Assembly (NCBI RefSeq): GCF_018812025.1
Contig: NC_063045.1
Coordinates: forward strand, 18,463,046-18,527,045
Length of the DNA stretch: 64,000 nt
Direction: 5' to 3'
Origin: Megalobrama amblycephala
Taxonomy: Eukaryota > Chordata > Actinopteri > Cypriniformes > Xenocyprididae
Shown here: positions 1 to 12,779 of the stretch, piece by piece
How the letters are laid out: the number at the start of each line of letters is the position of its first letter
Numbering within the stretch: the first letter of the stretch is position 1
Program-made: the position numbers and the translations under genes
Notes under the pieces: generated by a model
Database searches by the model: none
Told to the model about the DNA's origin: nothing
The model's input: only the letters and a program-made list of their open reading frames with translations

Positions 1-42
1 TTGTCCCTCTAAGCCATGTCTGTTTGTGTTCGGTTGCCACAG

Positions 43-752
43 ATTCGGACTCTGAGCCTGTGTTGAGCGGTTTTGAGACGGCCGGCCACTCATACGAAGA
101 CGGAGAGGACTTCAAGTCCGAGCTCTACTGCAGCGTCCCAACTCATCTCGACGGCAGGATGTCCCGGGAAGACCGTCGTGGAGAGGAAGAGGATGAAGAT
201 GAGGTGGCCAGAGTTAATGGAGTGAGGAAACACAGGTAGGAATACAAAACAGACAAATGACAATACTACAAATACAACTACAAAACAAACTACTCTTTTT
301 ATTGCATAAATATTTAGCTAAATATTTTTTTGAAGTTGAAAGTTCAAAGTTTTTGGAAATTTTAAATAAAAACAAACTTATACAAATAAACATGCAGAGT
401 ATAAAAATAAATGTTAACTTAGACGTAACATTCAGTCCAGTTTGTTTTTTTAATGTCACTTTGTTGTTATTTGTGCAGTTTCTTGGACGCAACTTCTCTG
501 TTTTGTTTTGTATCTTGTGGTAAATAATTCAGTGAGCCAAGGCCAGAAGAGGCGCTCATAATGAAACTGTAAAAGATTGATGAGGTAGCATTGATGATAA
601 CGCTGTAATTTGAACTTTTTAGGCTCGGCATGTTGACTGATGGCCTGTTGACGGACATTTGACTGACTTTGCATCCGATCATAGAGTATTTTTATAGATT
701 TTTATAGATTGTGGAGATGCATCTATTTTATAATGTATTTATAACATTGTTC

Positions 753-795
<43 letters not shown>

Positions 796-3700
796 ACATT
801 GTTATAACTGATTTTTTTTGTTGTCCATTAAACTTTGATGTATACCCTCTTTTTTTTAGAGACTTCTCATATTGCTCACAATATTTACTTTTTGCTTTAA
901 CACCATGGAACATGCATGAAAAAATGCAAAAAGTAACCACACACTACATCTCTTCAATTTTTACGTTTACATTTAGCAGGTACGATATAAAAGAGAAGGT
1001 TTTGGAGTATCTTGAGCACTCTGAAACTGATCGGGACACTGGCCTCGCTTTACTGAATAAGATATAAAGCTTCCGTTACCTGTCTGATAACGCCAGTCTA
1101 GACGTGTTCCGTCTGCCTGACAACAGCAGTTAACATGGAAACGGCTAACTAGTCTGTTTTGTATTATTGTAGTGGTTTCTTAAAGGGACAGTTCACCCAA
1201 AAATGAAAATTTGCTGTTAATTTACTCATCCACATGCCATCCAAGATGTATCTTTTTTTTTTCTTCAGTAGAACAGTAAAGGAGATTTTTTGCTCAAACC
1301 ACAATTCTTGATGATTCATATAATGCAAGTCAATGGCTACCGTCAAGAAAACATACAGGCACAACAGAATTAATACCTGTGGCTCCTGACGATACATTGA
1401 GGTATTATGAAGTGAAACGATTGGTCTGTGCAAGAAGCTGGACATTATTTACAACATTATTACTTGCAATCCACAGCCTCGGCAAACGGTTCAGAGGCGT
1501 TCACGACAGTTTGGATCCTGGATGCCGCAACTTATATTAAAAATTAAGATTAAGTTCTCTTGCGCAATCTCTTTCAGGAAGACTGAATGTTACGTTTGAG
1601 ATCCCACGCATAGGTCATTATGCTACATGAAGCTCGGACTCCAGACTGTCGTGAACACGCTTAAGACCGTTTGCAGAGGCTGTGGATTACAGGCAATAAC
1701 ATATATAATGTTCAGCTTCTTGAACAGACTGACTGTTTCACTTCATAATACCTCAGTGTATCGTCAGGAGCCACGGGTATTATTTTATTTTGCCTGTATA
1801 TGTTTTTTTGTTTGACTGTAGCCATTGACTTGCATTATATGAATCATCAAGGACTGTGGTTTCAGCTAAAAATATCCTTTACTGTTCTGCTAAAGAAGAA
1901 AAAAAGGCACCTACATCTTGGATGACCAGAGGGTGAGTATATTAACAGAAAATTTTCATTATTGGGTGAACTGTCCCTTTAATGTAAAGAGGCAGTTTTC
2001 AGAAGCTAATAAGGCACAGCAAAGTTACTTTTAATTATTCCACAGGACAAGTTTACCAGCTCCCATGTTCTCCAGAAATGACTTCAGTATCTGGAGCATA
2101 CTGAGGAAGTGTATCGGGATGGTGAGGTTTTTACTACCAAGTAACCTTTAACTTATGCTCAAACTTTAAGACAATGTCTTTTTCATTCAAAACACTTAAA
2201 TTAAGCAGCATGTTTTGACTGATTCCATCTCTCTTTCAGGAGCTGTCTAAGATCACCATGCCGGTTATTTTTAATGAACCGCTAAGCTTTCTACAGAGGC
2301 TAACAGAATATATGGAGCACACGTACCTCATCCACCAGGCCAATGCTTTAGAAGACTCTATTGAGAGAATGAAGGTAAAAAAAAAACCAAAATAATGTAC
2401 ATGACCCCTTATTATCTGAAAACACAAGCAAAACCCTTACAGTCCTAACATGCTAAATAACAATGAAATATGACTAATAGCCAATTAACCAGCCAACTTT
2501 AAATTTTAGTTAAACTTGTACTAAATATATTGTTAAATGAATAATAATTTTTGCAATAAATTCATATATTTTCATATGCTATCATAAAATGTTTTATTGT
2601 ATTATAACAGTATATATACTGGTGATCACCTACAGTGCTCTCAAAATTGACAAAAACCCACATAGACAGAGCAATAATTATAACTAATGAACTACTTTAC
2701 CTTTCTATTGGCCTGTTTAATGCATACTAAACAGATATTTCTTGGATTAAAGGTTTTCAAAGTCCTTTAAAATCTTTTATAGTCACCTGGATGAAATCTA
2801 GTCTAACCTTTAGATTTCTAATAGTAAATGAATTCATGTGTTTTCTATCCAGTGTGTGGCAGCGTTTGCGGTATCAGCTGTGGCATCTCAGTGGGAAAGG
2901 ACGGGTAAACCTTTCAACCCCCTGCTAGGAGAAACATACGAGCTAGTCAGGTGAGAGATTGAATGTTAATTTGTTAGCATTAACATTAGCATTACATTTA
3001 CCATTGTTTGGCGAATTTTCTCAGGCCAAACCACCATTTCAATGTGAATCCACGCGATCTGGAATTTCACACAACAGATTTCACAACAGATTCAAGTTAA
3101 TCATGTAAATTTGTCGCGTTGACTAACAGAAAGCCGTTTGGTTTCAAAGTGACCTGTGTGTGAGCTGTGCTTCATACATACATTATTGACAATAGGCAAT
3201 GGACATTGTTTTGCCCATGAAATTTCACTGAAAAGTTGCTAATGTGACTGCACTTTTAGTGCAAGCATTTCAATTTGTATGTTAAATTGTTAGCATTGCA
3301 AATGTGACTTTTGCTTTTTTTGAATGCTAACTTGTTAACATTAACATTGCAAATGTAACTTTTTTCCTCTTAGTGTGTGAATATCAGTATATCAGTGTGT
3401 TGTGTTCTCGGGGATAGTTACCATGTTTTTTCCTCAAACCTTCAGGGATGATCTTGGTTTCCGGCTGATATCGGAACAAGTGAGCCACCATCCTCCCGTG
3501 AGCGCCTTCCACGCCGAGGGACTGCAGAAGGACTTTGTGTTTCATGGCTCAATCTACCCCAAACTGAAGTTCTGGGGCAAAAGCGTGGAGGCCGAACCTA
3601 AAGGCATCATCACTCTAGAACTTCCTAAGTAAGCGTGTGATGAAGCTTTACTAATATCCGCACATTGGTTCTCATTTGTTAATAATTGTATGGACTATTA

Positions 3701-6700
3701 TGTATTTATATGCACAGGAGAATTTTTCATGAAAAATGTTCACCTAATTCGCAAAAAGCTTGTTTTAATAAGTTTAATGAGTTCACACCATGGTGGAATT
3801 ATTGTAATTATGTGTTCACATCCTTGCAGAATTTGTAATTACAACTTGTAAACTCAGAATTTTCGGAGAGCTCTGACTTGTACCATGTGACTGCTATACC
3901 ACCTGACCACTGCAGATTCATGTTGGCGTTGATAGTGTTCACTTACTATCCAAGTCCAAGGATGTGAACAGCTCTGAGTAGAAAGTCACAGGTTGTCATC
4001 TCATAATTACATTAATTACAACATGGCCTGAATGCAACATAATGTTAATAAAACTGGAGTATTTTAAATGAGCGACCACTTGCCTAAGTTAAGTCATTTG
4101 TAAAAACATGTCCAAACCACCTCCATATAAGGGCTTTCTGCACAAACTTAAAACAATTTCTAATTAGCCAGCTGTACAAACATATCTGTGTTTCTATGTG
4201 TTTCTATGTGTTTCGACCTCACAGCTCGATCTATTATGCAGCTTTTCTTACCCTTTTTATTGTATATGATATAATATATTTAAGATGAAATATCTATGTA
4301 TAAAATTTCATCTTAAAGGTGCAATATATAAGAATTTTGCAGTAAAATTGCAGTAAAAAAAAACACTAGACCAGTGTTATATATTTTGTTCACTTGAGTA
4401 CTTACAATATCCCAAATGTTTGCAACTATTTGTAAATTGTGAGAAAAGTGCAATTTTAACCAAGGCTCCGGGACGTGTGAGGAGTCGCCTGTCAATTGCA
4501 TCATACCTGCGTTAAGCCTCGGTTTCCGGTTTTATTTTGTAAAAACCACGGAAACACCAAAGATGCTTCAATATTTACATTTTAATAGACCAGGGAACAA
4601 CTGTTTTTATATGTTTATAGACAGAAAACTAATTATTGTTATATAGCTCAACACGTTTAGTCTTATTGTTTGAATCTAATTTTCTTGATTTTTTGTGAGT
4701 ACCATGTTTTACCATGCCTCAGAGAAATACACTATTTTGTCAAGTAGCTAACATAGCATAATCAGATGCAGCTTTATTTTTATTAACAGTAATACAGAAT
4801 TTTCTCCATCATACAATACGTTTTAAAATGAATTGCGTGCCATTTATCAACACAAGCCATCCAGCATTTAATGTGATATTCTAAAATCGATCTAGTGTAC
4901 TGCAGTGTCTCAAACAAATGTCTCACAGCAGCCACCAAGCGAACGCACAGAGTAACATTATAACATTTTCAACACACTCAAATGTATCTAATATGATAAA
5001 CAGAGCAGTGTTACCTCATACTCATGACCGTAAAAGCGGAAACGGAAACGGAAACGGCGCCGGCGACTGTGGCATAATAAAAGTTCCTGCTCTGCTTCAT
5101 ACTACAGTAACGTTAATAATTGCATCCATGAACATGATTTCTTCCCGAGTCCTATCCCGATTGTTTTCCACCGGCTGTGAGGTGAAGACCACATGTCCCT
5201 TGATTCCGCGCTCAAACTTGGCGCCATCAAGCCATGCCTTCGTTTTGAATAGGCCTCTAGCGGACAGAAAATCTTACATATTGCACCTTTAATACATTTG
5301 TTATGCCTCCCAGAGTACACGGATTTTGCATATGTGTGGTTTTATTTTTCCTACATTAAGGAAAAAATTTAGAATAACATCTAGCACGAACATTTTTGTT
5401 GAACCATGATTTGTTTGTGAAAACAAATTAATGTATACACCTACTTCGACACCCATTGTTTTAGTAAATGTCATATATAAAACTCATTACAGGTATAATG
5501 AGGCGTACACATGGACAAATCCCACGTGTTGTGTCCACAACATCATCGTGGGACAGCTGTGGATCGAACAATATGGCAGTATGGAGGTTATCAACCACAG
5601 GTACCAACCAGATTCTTATCTAGTTCTGGTTTCACTTTATAAACTTGACTAATGTTGCCCCTTGATGGATCATTTTGACTGATATTTCCCAATAGAACCG
5701 GTGAAAAATGCTGCCTGAGTTTTAAACCGTGTGGCCTTTTTGGGAAAGAATTACATAAGGTTGAAGGCTATATCTTGGACAAGAGGTCAGTGGTTTGAGA
5801 GTATAATTTACATCATAAATTTTCACACCACCGTCACATCATTTTACATTGATTATTTGTTTATTCCACATAGCAAAAAGAAGGTTTTTATCCTTTACGG
5901 GAAATGGACGGAGTGCATGTACATAGTCGATCCGGTTCTGTTCGAAACTCAAAAGAAGAATGATAAGAAAATGTCGGAAGACAAGAAGAGCAGTAAACAG
6001 GTGTTTCTGAATGTTTTCACACAACATTTGTCAAGATTCCTATCTATTGTAATGGTGCCAGACTAATAAGGCTAAATGTCAGAGATACACTACATGTTTT
6101 TATAACTGTTTTCTTGGTGTTTCTCAGCTATCTCAGACATCAGACTCAGAAGAAACACCTCAACCAGGTGGAGATTCACTGGATGTGATCCCGGGAAGTC
6201 AGTTGCTCTGGAGAATACCACCTAGACCAGCAAACTCTGTCCAGGTCTGTTCCAAAATAGTTGTCGCTCTGAGAAACTTTGTCTGCATTAAAGGGTTAGT
6301 ACACACAAAAATGAGAATTATCCCATAATCTACTCACCCTCAAGCCATGCCAGCTGTATATCTTCTTTCAGCGAAACACAATCAGAGTTTTATTAAAAAT
6401 ATCCTGGCTCTTCCAAGCTTTATAAAGGGAGTAAATGGTGCCTTTTTTTTCTTTTCTTTTTTTGAAGCCCAGAAAAGCACATCCATCCATCATAAAATTA
6501 ATCCATATGGCTCCAGGGGGTTAATAAATGACTTCTGAAGCAAAGCAATGCGTTTTTGTAAGAAAAATATCCATATTTATAACTTTATAAACTATAGTAA
6601 CTGGCTTCTGGTAACTGCCATGCGCACTTTCAATGACGTAAGCATAGCGTAAGCTCCGGTGAGAAGTGACGAACGTGGATGAGTGCGTTGTTTACAGCAA

Positions 6701-9700
6701 AGAAAATGGTGAAAAGGAGTGAGCTGTTTAAGCAATACTGTAGATTTGTATTAGTCTTAAAATGGTGCATTCACACGTCTATCCAGGATGCTTCAGAATA
6801 CATAAAGTCTCAGGTAGTGTTGTCAAAAGTACCGACTTCGGTACTTATCGGTACTGAAACTTTAAAAATGTGACGCGTTGAGCGGATTCGTAAACATCTC
6901 TGATTGGCCATTGTGTTGACGCGCTCATCGGATATGCCTGTGATTGGCTACAATGATCAACGCGTGGGAGAATTTGAAAGCACACGGAAGTGTTTGAATT
7001 TGAAAGCGTTTTGAAAGTGGGAGCGCGAGCGATTGAAAGCAGGTGTCTAACGGTGGACCGATCTGCGATAGACACCTGCTTTCAAACACTCACGTGTGTA
7101 TCTGTGTAAGCACTTAGTGAAGAGATTAATTGATGACTATTTACAACGTTTTTACAGCGTGAAGCCTATCACAGACATATCCGATGAGCCGTGAAAACAA
7201 CGGCCAATCAGAGATGTTTACGAATCCACTCAACAGCGCTCATAGCGTCACATTTTTTACATTTCAGTAGCGACTAGGTACCGAAGTCGGTACTTTTGAC
7301 AACACTAGTCTTAAGATTACGCCTGCGTCATATGCCGAAACTCGACTCCGTTGTGAATGCACAGAATTTTTCTTGCAAAAACCCATCACTTTGCTTCAGA
7401 AGGCCTTTATTAACCCCCTGGAGCCATATGGATTACTTTTATGATGGATGGATGTGCTTTTTTGGGCTTCGAAAAAAAAAATGGCACCATTCACTCCCAT
7501 TATAAAGCTTGGAAGAGCTAGGATATTTTTTAATATAACTCCCGATTGTGTTTGGTTGGAAGAAGAAAGTCATATACACCTAGGATGTCTTGAGGGTGAG
7601 TAAATTATGGGATATTTTTTTTTTTGGTGAACTAACCCTTTAAAGGATTAGTTCACTTTCAAATAAAATTTTCCTGATAATTTACTCACCCCCATGTCAT
7701 CCAAGATGTTAATTTCTTTCTCTCTTCATTCGAAAAGAAATGAAGGTTTTTGATGAAAACATTCCAGGATTAAAAATTTTTTTGAAAGTGAACTAATCCT
7801 TTAATGTAAGTGCTTTCATAAAATTACAAGCTTCTCATTTTTGCTTTTAAATTCTCCAAAAATTCACTTCCATTCTAAGAGGCTCAATGTAACCTTGATT
7901 TAACCTTGAAGGGACGAGTAGGAATTATTTTTTGTTGTAACCACAATTATGCAACAAATGCTGTCAATTGAGCTTTTTTCTATATTTGTTTCTTTTTATT
8001 TTCTCATTTTTTCCCCTATATTTATTTTGGTTTTATTTGCATATAAAAAGATGTACAACTTCACTACATTCGCAATGCAACTCAATGAGCTGGACAAAGA
8101 GATCGAAACGGTCATCCCAAAAACAGACAGCCGACTGAGGCCGGATATACGAGCCATGGAGAATGGCGACATCGGTATGTGTGTTTCTTTGTACATTTTT
8201 GTGCCATTGCAAATGATGGGTTTATAATGTCATATTGCATATCTGTAGAACTTCTCACAAACCAGCAACATGGAAATATTCAACTTCTTTTTTGATCATC
8301 CCAGACCTGGCCAGTGAGGAGAAGAAGCGATTGGAGGAGAAACAGAGGGCGGCACGTAAGAACCGCTCTAAGTCGGATGAAGAGTGGAAGACGAGGTGAA
8401 ATACTCTATTACTGTTTTGTTTTGTATTGTTTTCTCTTTTTTTAACGAAACAATTACTGTTTATTATTGTTTTTTATTTCCACACAATCATTTTGGTGTT
8501 CGCTTTTTCCAAAAGTTACTACAGTTATTGTTAATACTTAAAAATCATTCTCAAAAAATGGGATCTCCTTCAAACAGTGTTTTTCAGAGTCAAATTTTTT
8601 GATGAATGTGTTGGCAAATACCATGTAAAATGTAGTCAAAATAACTGTAGTAACTATGCTATGAAAGATGCACATCGTTAGCCTCATAGCATAATTGCCC
8701 AGATGATATTTCAAAGGCAGATACACAATTTGGCCAAAAAATGACTCAGGTAATTATGCTATGAGGCTAACGACATGTAAACGCACTCAGTGAATTATTA
8801 TTTTTTTGTGTGTGTGTAATATTAGGGTTTGCTTGTGACTTACTGCATAACAAATTCTATTATGCACACTAAATTTAGTAATTTATTTTACTTTTTTATT
8901 TATTACACCATTTTTTAATCCATAGCTTACAAGTAACTCATTGATGTTTAACAGCACTCTTAGTCCTGGTTCACTGGACACTGTCCTTTGCATTTAACCC
9001 CATTTTCCCTTTCTTTTCTTTTGGCGTTATCATCTGTCGTGTGACTGCGATGAGCAGAAACGTCGTCTCAGGCCCCAGGTTTGATGCTTGCTTTGTTGAT
9101 CTGTCCTTTGCATTCAACTGCTCTGCAGTTTCACTCCTGAATCGTTGTTGCTTTGAGCAACTAGGATCTTTGTAACAATCACAGTCTGTAATTATTGCAC
9201 AATTTGATTTTTGTGGTAGAATAACTCTTGCAACAAACACAATAGTAGTAAAACATTTGTTTTGTGTGTGGGGTTTGTCAATATGATCTTTTAAAAAACA
9301 ATTTAAACCTCAAAAAGTTATTAATATTGACCATTTATGATGCAAAAAAATTAATACTAGTATTACACCAAATTTATACATATAGCAAGTCTCTTCAACA
9401 GTCTTTTTTAGATTATCATATGTAAATGGCTTCACACCAAAGGAATGAGTGTTGTTTTTATGTCCCCCTTAGACAATCTATTTTTAATGTGGAATAAGAC
9501 AATGTAAACAGAGCTCTCTGGCCTTCTACTGCGAGAGCAGGGTGAAACTTTACACCTGGTTTAAGTGTTACAGCCGAATGCTCCACCGAATCTATTAAAT
9601 GAAGAAAGAGATGATTGTAATGGGGTCAAAGAAACATTTTCTTACGCATGTTTGGCTGTTGAGTTGACTGACCCTAGGAGACTCAATGTGGCAAAACCGT

Positions 9701-9873
9701 CTTGTTATAATCAACTATGAGTGGTTTTACGTGTTTGCTGACCTGAACCTTTTCTCGTTCCCCAAAACAGGTGGTTTCATCAAGGTCCAAATCCACACAA
9801 TGGCTCTCAGGACTGGCTGTTCTCCAGTGGTTACTGGGACCGTGATTATTCCCAAGTACCGGACATATACTGA
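43..9873 (+). CDS. osbpl1a: Oxysterol-binding protein-related protein 1 (ORP1), 3' part of gene
   Basis: Twelve exons: 43-235, 2046-2121, 2240-2374, 2853-2950, 3446-3628, 5493-5600, 5696-5785, 5874-6000, 6128-6244, 8051-8174, 8305-8395, 9771-9873 (stop TGA 9871). Together they encode the last 480 residues in one continuous frame; the 5' part (ankyrin repeats and PH domain in long ORP1) lies before the window. The first exon is an acidic linker; then comes the complete ORD lipid-binding domain with the family fingerprint EQVSHHPPVSAFHAEG (exon 5) plus FNPLLGETYEL and WTNPTCCVHNI, ending in a typical VPDIY tail. ORPs bind sterol/phosphoinositide and exchange lipids at membrane contacts; ORP1L acts on late endosomes. 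The segment KKNDKKMSEDKKSSKQ and the NGVRKHR junction resemble ORP1 more than the paralogue ORP2. The donor after exon 8 (CAG|GTGTTT) is weak. Naming is supported by the lama3/ttc39c neighbours. Confidence 0.93.
756..799. repeat. (TA)n/(CA)n microsatellite
   Basis: Simple dinucleotide run of TA passing into CA in the first intron of osbpl1a visible here (intron 236-2045). The rest of that intron holds the foldback element at 1184-1978 and no recognisable exon. Confidence 0.9.
1184..1978. mobile_element. TTAA-flanked foldback non-autonomous DNA element
   Basis: Direct TTAA at 1180-1183 and 1979-1982 flank inverted ends AGGGACAGTTCACCCAAAAA and its complement. The two halves are largely inverted copies of each other (compare 1455-1520 with 1635-1700), so the element can fold into a long hairpin. 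No transposase is encoded. It belongs to the GTTCACCCAAAAATGA-ended repeats common in cyprinid genomes. The TTAA duplication suggests mobilisation by a piggyBac-type enzyme, which is inference. Confidence 0.8.
4317..5288. mobile_element. TTAA-flanked non-autonomous element, family A copy 1
   Basis: TTAA at 4313-4316 and 5289-5292; ends begin AGGTGCAATAT and finish ATATTGCACCT. About 972 bp within the osbpl1a intron 3629-5492. A second copy in the same orientation lies at 47072-48092 in ttc39c. The open frames inside are incidental: no transposase motif is visible. Apart from this element the intron shows nothing recognisable. Confidence 0.82.
6292..7639. mobile_element. TTAA-flanked foldback element carrying a nested hAT-like insertion
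   Basis: TTAA at 6288-6291 and 7640-7643; ends AGGGTTAGT... and ...ACTAACCCT. Left and right arms are inverted copies (for example the CTCCAGGGGGTTAATAA region near 6510 and its complement near 7405). The middle is interrupted by the hAT-like element 6815-7307. Its right TTAA is shared with the next element at 7644-7800. Confidence 0.78.
6815..7307. mobile_element. hAT-like non-autonomous element nested in a TTAA element
   Basis: Inverted ends TAGTGTTGTCAAAAGTACCG and its complement extend for about 30 bp. Flanking octamers GTCTCAGG (6807-6814) and GTCTTAAG (7308-7315) match at 6 of 8 positions, consistent with a decayed 8-bp hAT target duplication. No transposase is encoded. Being nested, it is younger than the surrounding foldback. 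Confidence 0.65.
7644..7800. mobile_element. Short TTAA-flanked element (internally deleted copy)
   Basis: TTAA at 7640-7643 and 7801-7804; ends AGGATTAGTTCACTTT and AAAGTGAACTAATCCT. The left 130 bp is the same family as the large foldback at 43314-44167, so this is an internally deleted derivative. It abuts the preceding element at a single shared TTAA. Confidence 0.75.
8676..8772. repeat. Perfect 21-bp inverted repeat in an otherwise plain intron
   Basis: Arm 8676-8696 is the exact reverse complement of arm 8752-8772 (core GTTAGCCTCATAGCATAATT), with a 55-nt spacer. It lies in the osbpl1a intron 8396-9770. I see no other recognisable element in that intron. Confidence 0.85.
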
Positions 9874-10276
9874 TCCACAGGAATCTTGCACTGTCATTGA
9901 TAAATGTATAGTTAAGACTACCCCTAATGTAACTATAAAAACACATACCTTGGGCTGGTTGGCCAGGTGAATATTTCAAATATCATATATACAGTACTTT
10001 TTCCAAAAGACAACTTTGTTTTAAACTCACTTCTCTGTATAGCTGAATTTAGATTTTTCACAGTTTCATATGCAACAATCAAGGCTTTTGATATAGTCAG
10101 AAGCTGGCCTTGATATAGTAATAATATCAGTGTACTGTAATAGCAATAATGTGCTATTTTTGTCCTACAAAATAGGACATTTGTTTAAAGATTTGTTAAC
10201 TGGTAAATTTGGGTGTCCCCCAAGGCTCAAGTCTGAGTCCATTTTGTTTTCTGTTATTGGAAGACAAAGGGTTTAA
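9874..10276 (+). other. Probable osbpl1a 3' UTR and flank
   Basis: Sequence after the osbpl1a stop codon up to the first repeat. No clear canonical poly(A) signal decides the transcript end here; the 3' UTR may continue through the repeat at 10277-10867. No open frame of interest. Confidence 0.4.
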
Positions 10277-10867
10277 GGGTTAGTTCAGCCAAAAATGAAA
10301 ATAATGGCATTTATTACTCACCCTCATGGCATTCTACACCCATAAGACCTTCGTTCATCTTCGGGACACAAATTAAGATATTTTTGATGAAATCCGATGA
10401 GGCCTGTATCGCCAGCAATGGTACTTCCTCTCTCAAGATCCATAAAGGTACTAAAAACATATTTAAATCAGTTCATGTGAGTACAGTGGTTCAATATTAA
10501 TATTATAAAGTGACGAGAATATTTTTGGTGCGCCAAAAAAACTAAACGACTTGGCAGTGTTTTGAAATCGGCCATCACTAGATATTGTTAAAAAGTCGTT
10601 ATTTATTAATTTTTTTTTTGTCGCATAAAAAAATATTTTCGTCGCTTTATAATATTAAGATTGAACCACTGTACTCACATGAACTGATTTAAATATGTTT
10701 TTAGTACCTTTATGGATCTTCAGAGAGGAAGTACCATTGCTGGCAAAAAATATCATCAAAAATATCTTAGTTTGTGTTCCGAAGATGAATGAAGGTCATA
10801 CGGGTGTGGAACGACTAGAGCGTGAGTAATAAATGACATTATTTTCATTTTGGGGTGAACTAACCCT
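10277..10867. mobile_element. TTAA-flanked foldback element
   Basis: TTAA at 10273-10276 and 10868-10871. Left arm (GGGTTAGTTCAGCCAAAAAT...) and right arm (...TTTTGGGGTGAACTAACCCT) are inverted copies over most of their length, for example GTTCATGTGAGTACAGTGGT near 10472 against its complement near 10668. It lies in the osbpl1a-cathepsin intergenic region. Confidence 0.8.
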
Positions 10868-11523
10868 TTAAAAATATCACTTGTCATTTCTTAAGTTCGT
10901 AACATTCCCACTGTGTTGAGGTTGAAATGTATACCAATGTAAAACACAATTCATTTTGAAAATGACTGTTACGTTTGGATCAGAACTTTTTAATATGCAA
11001 ATTCACAGTTCATATTCTCCGCTCACAATACAGTATTAGGAGTGAGTCTATTTCTGCTGCTCTTTCAGTTGTGTTGTTGAATTTTATTTAGAGGAATGCC
11101 TCTATGGTGTCACTAATATATTAACTAATGTCTTGTTATATTAATTTATAATATAACAATCTTATTTTAATTATGTATTTATCATGAATTAGTTATTCAT
11201 CTGTTTTTAAATTTTAAAGTTGGTCAGTAACAGGAACATGGAGCAGTAATGGTCACTTAATGCAGTCTACTTTTAACCCCATATCCATTTATTTTGTGTG
11301 GCTGTTACATGTTTTTGTGTGTACATTTTTTTTTTTTTTAGAGATTTATCTTAAAAAAAAAACTGCAGATGTAATGCATAGAATTGTTCAAAAGGCATTA
11401 AAGATATTTACATCACATCTAAATAAAACTGAAAAAAAGAAGTGTATGATCATTTCATGCAATATGAAAAGTAAGACAGAAAATAATGAGACAAAACATT
11501 ATGACCATCTAAATTTGATATGA

Positions 11524-12450
11524 TATGCTGATATGCTGTTGGTCCTCCACGTGCTGACAAAACAGTACCGAGACATGGACTCACTCAACAAGACCTCTGA
11601 AGGTGTCCTCTGGTATCTGGCTTCAAGACATTAGCAGCAGATCCTTCAAGTCCTGTAGGTTGCAAGGCGGACCGACAAGGTTGGATCGTACTTGTTGATC
11701 CAGCACATCCCACAGATGCTCAATTGGATTGAGATGTGGGGAATTTGGAGGCCAGAGCAACACCTTGAACTCTTCATCATGTTCCTCAAACCATTTCTGA
11801 ACAATGTGTGCAGTGTGGCTGGGTGCATTATAATACGTAAAGAGGCCACATCCACCAGGGACCACAATTGATATGAAGGGGTGTACCTGGTCTGCAACAA
11901 TGTTTAGGTAGGTGACGTGTCAGATTTACGTCTACATGAGCGCCGGACCCAGGGTTTCCCAGCAGAACATTGCCCAGAGCATCACACTCCCTTCACCAGC
12001 TTGTCGTCATCCTACAGTGCATCCTGGTGCCATCACTTCCCCAGGTAAACTACACACATGTACACAGTCCACATGATGTAAAAATAAATGGGACTCATCG
12101 AACAAGGCAACCTTCCACTGCTCCAAGGTCCAGTTCCGATGCTTGCGTGTCCATTGTAGGTGCTTTCGATGGTTGGTCTGTAACTATGCAGCCCCATACG
12201 CAGCAGAGTGCAGTGCGCTGTGTGTCGTGACACATTCCTCCCATAACCATCATAAAATTTTGTGTGACTCATGCCACAGTAGACCTTCTGTTGGCTCAGA
12301 CCAGAGGGGATAGACTATGTTACCCTCTTGCATCACTGAGCCTTGGGCGCCCAACACCCTGTCATCAGTTTGAGGTTTGTCCCTCTATGGACCACTGTTT
12401 GTAAATTCTCACCACTACTGACTAGGAGCAACCCACAAGCCTTGCCGTTT
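11524..12450 (-). pseudogene. Degenerate Tc1-type transposase relic
   Basis: Reading the minus strand from about 12450 to 11524 gives fragments of a Tc1/mariner DDE transposase in several frames. These include HRTAHCTLLRMGLHSYRP-like sequence near 12190 and [18 protein letters not shown] near 11730, the latter carrying the terminal catalytic Glu motif. Stops and frameshifts separate the pieces, and I find no intact terminal inverted repeats. It is a different Tc1 lineage from the copies at 24995 and 57996. Confidence 0.75.
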
Positions 12451-12779
12451 CAGATATACTACACACACACACAATTCTATATATATATGTATGTATATGT
12501 ATGTGTGTGTGAGAGAGACCCCTAATTTTAGATATTTTTTAAAAGATATAGATAGTAAGCATTTGTCAGAGGGGAGTTTTTTAGTTATCTTATTATAAAA
12601 TGCCAAAAAGAATGTTTATTTACATACATAAAGCATTATTTAAATTATTTACATACATAAAGCATTATTTAAATATTTTGATAATTGTTACAAAAGGGTC
12701 ATGGTGTCTGTATCATTTAGATATATCATGCAAATTGCAAATTTAATACACTAATGTGTAATTTTCATATTTTAAAGTT

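Noticed and set aside
4918..5292. 124-codon plus-strand frame
   Set aside because: Lies wholly inside the family A TTAA element and has no similarity or motif; the other copy at 47072 does not keep the frame.
9686..9979. Overlapping frames of 94 and 98 codons on opposite strands
   Set aside because: They read through the last osbpl1a exon in the wrong frame or antisense.
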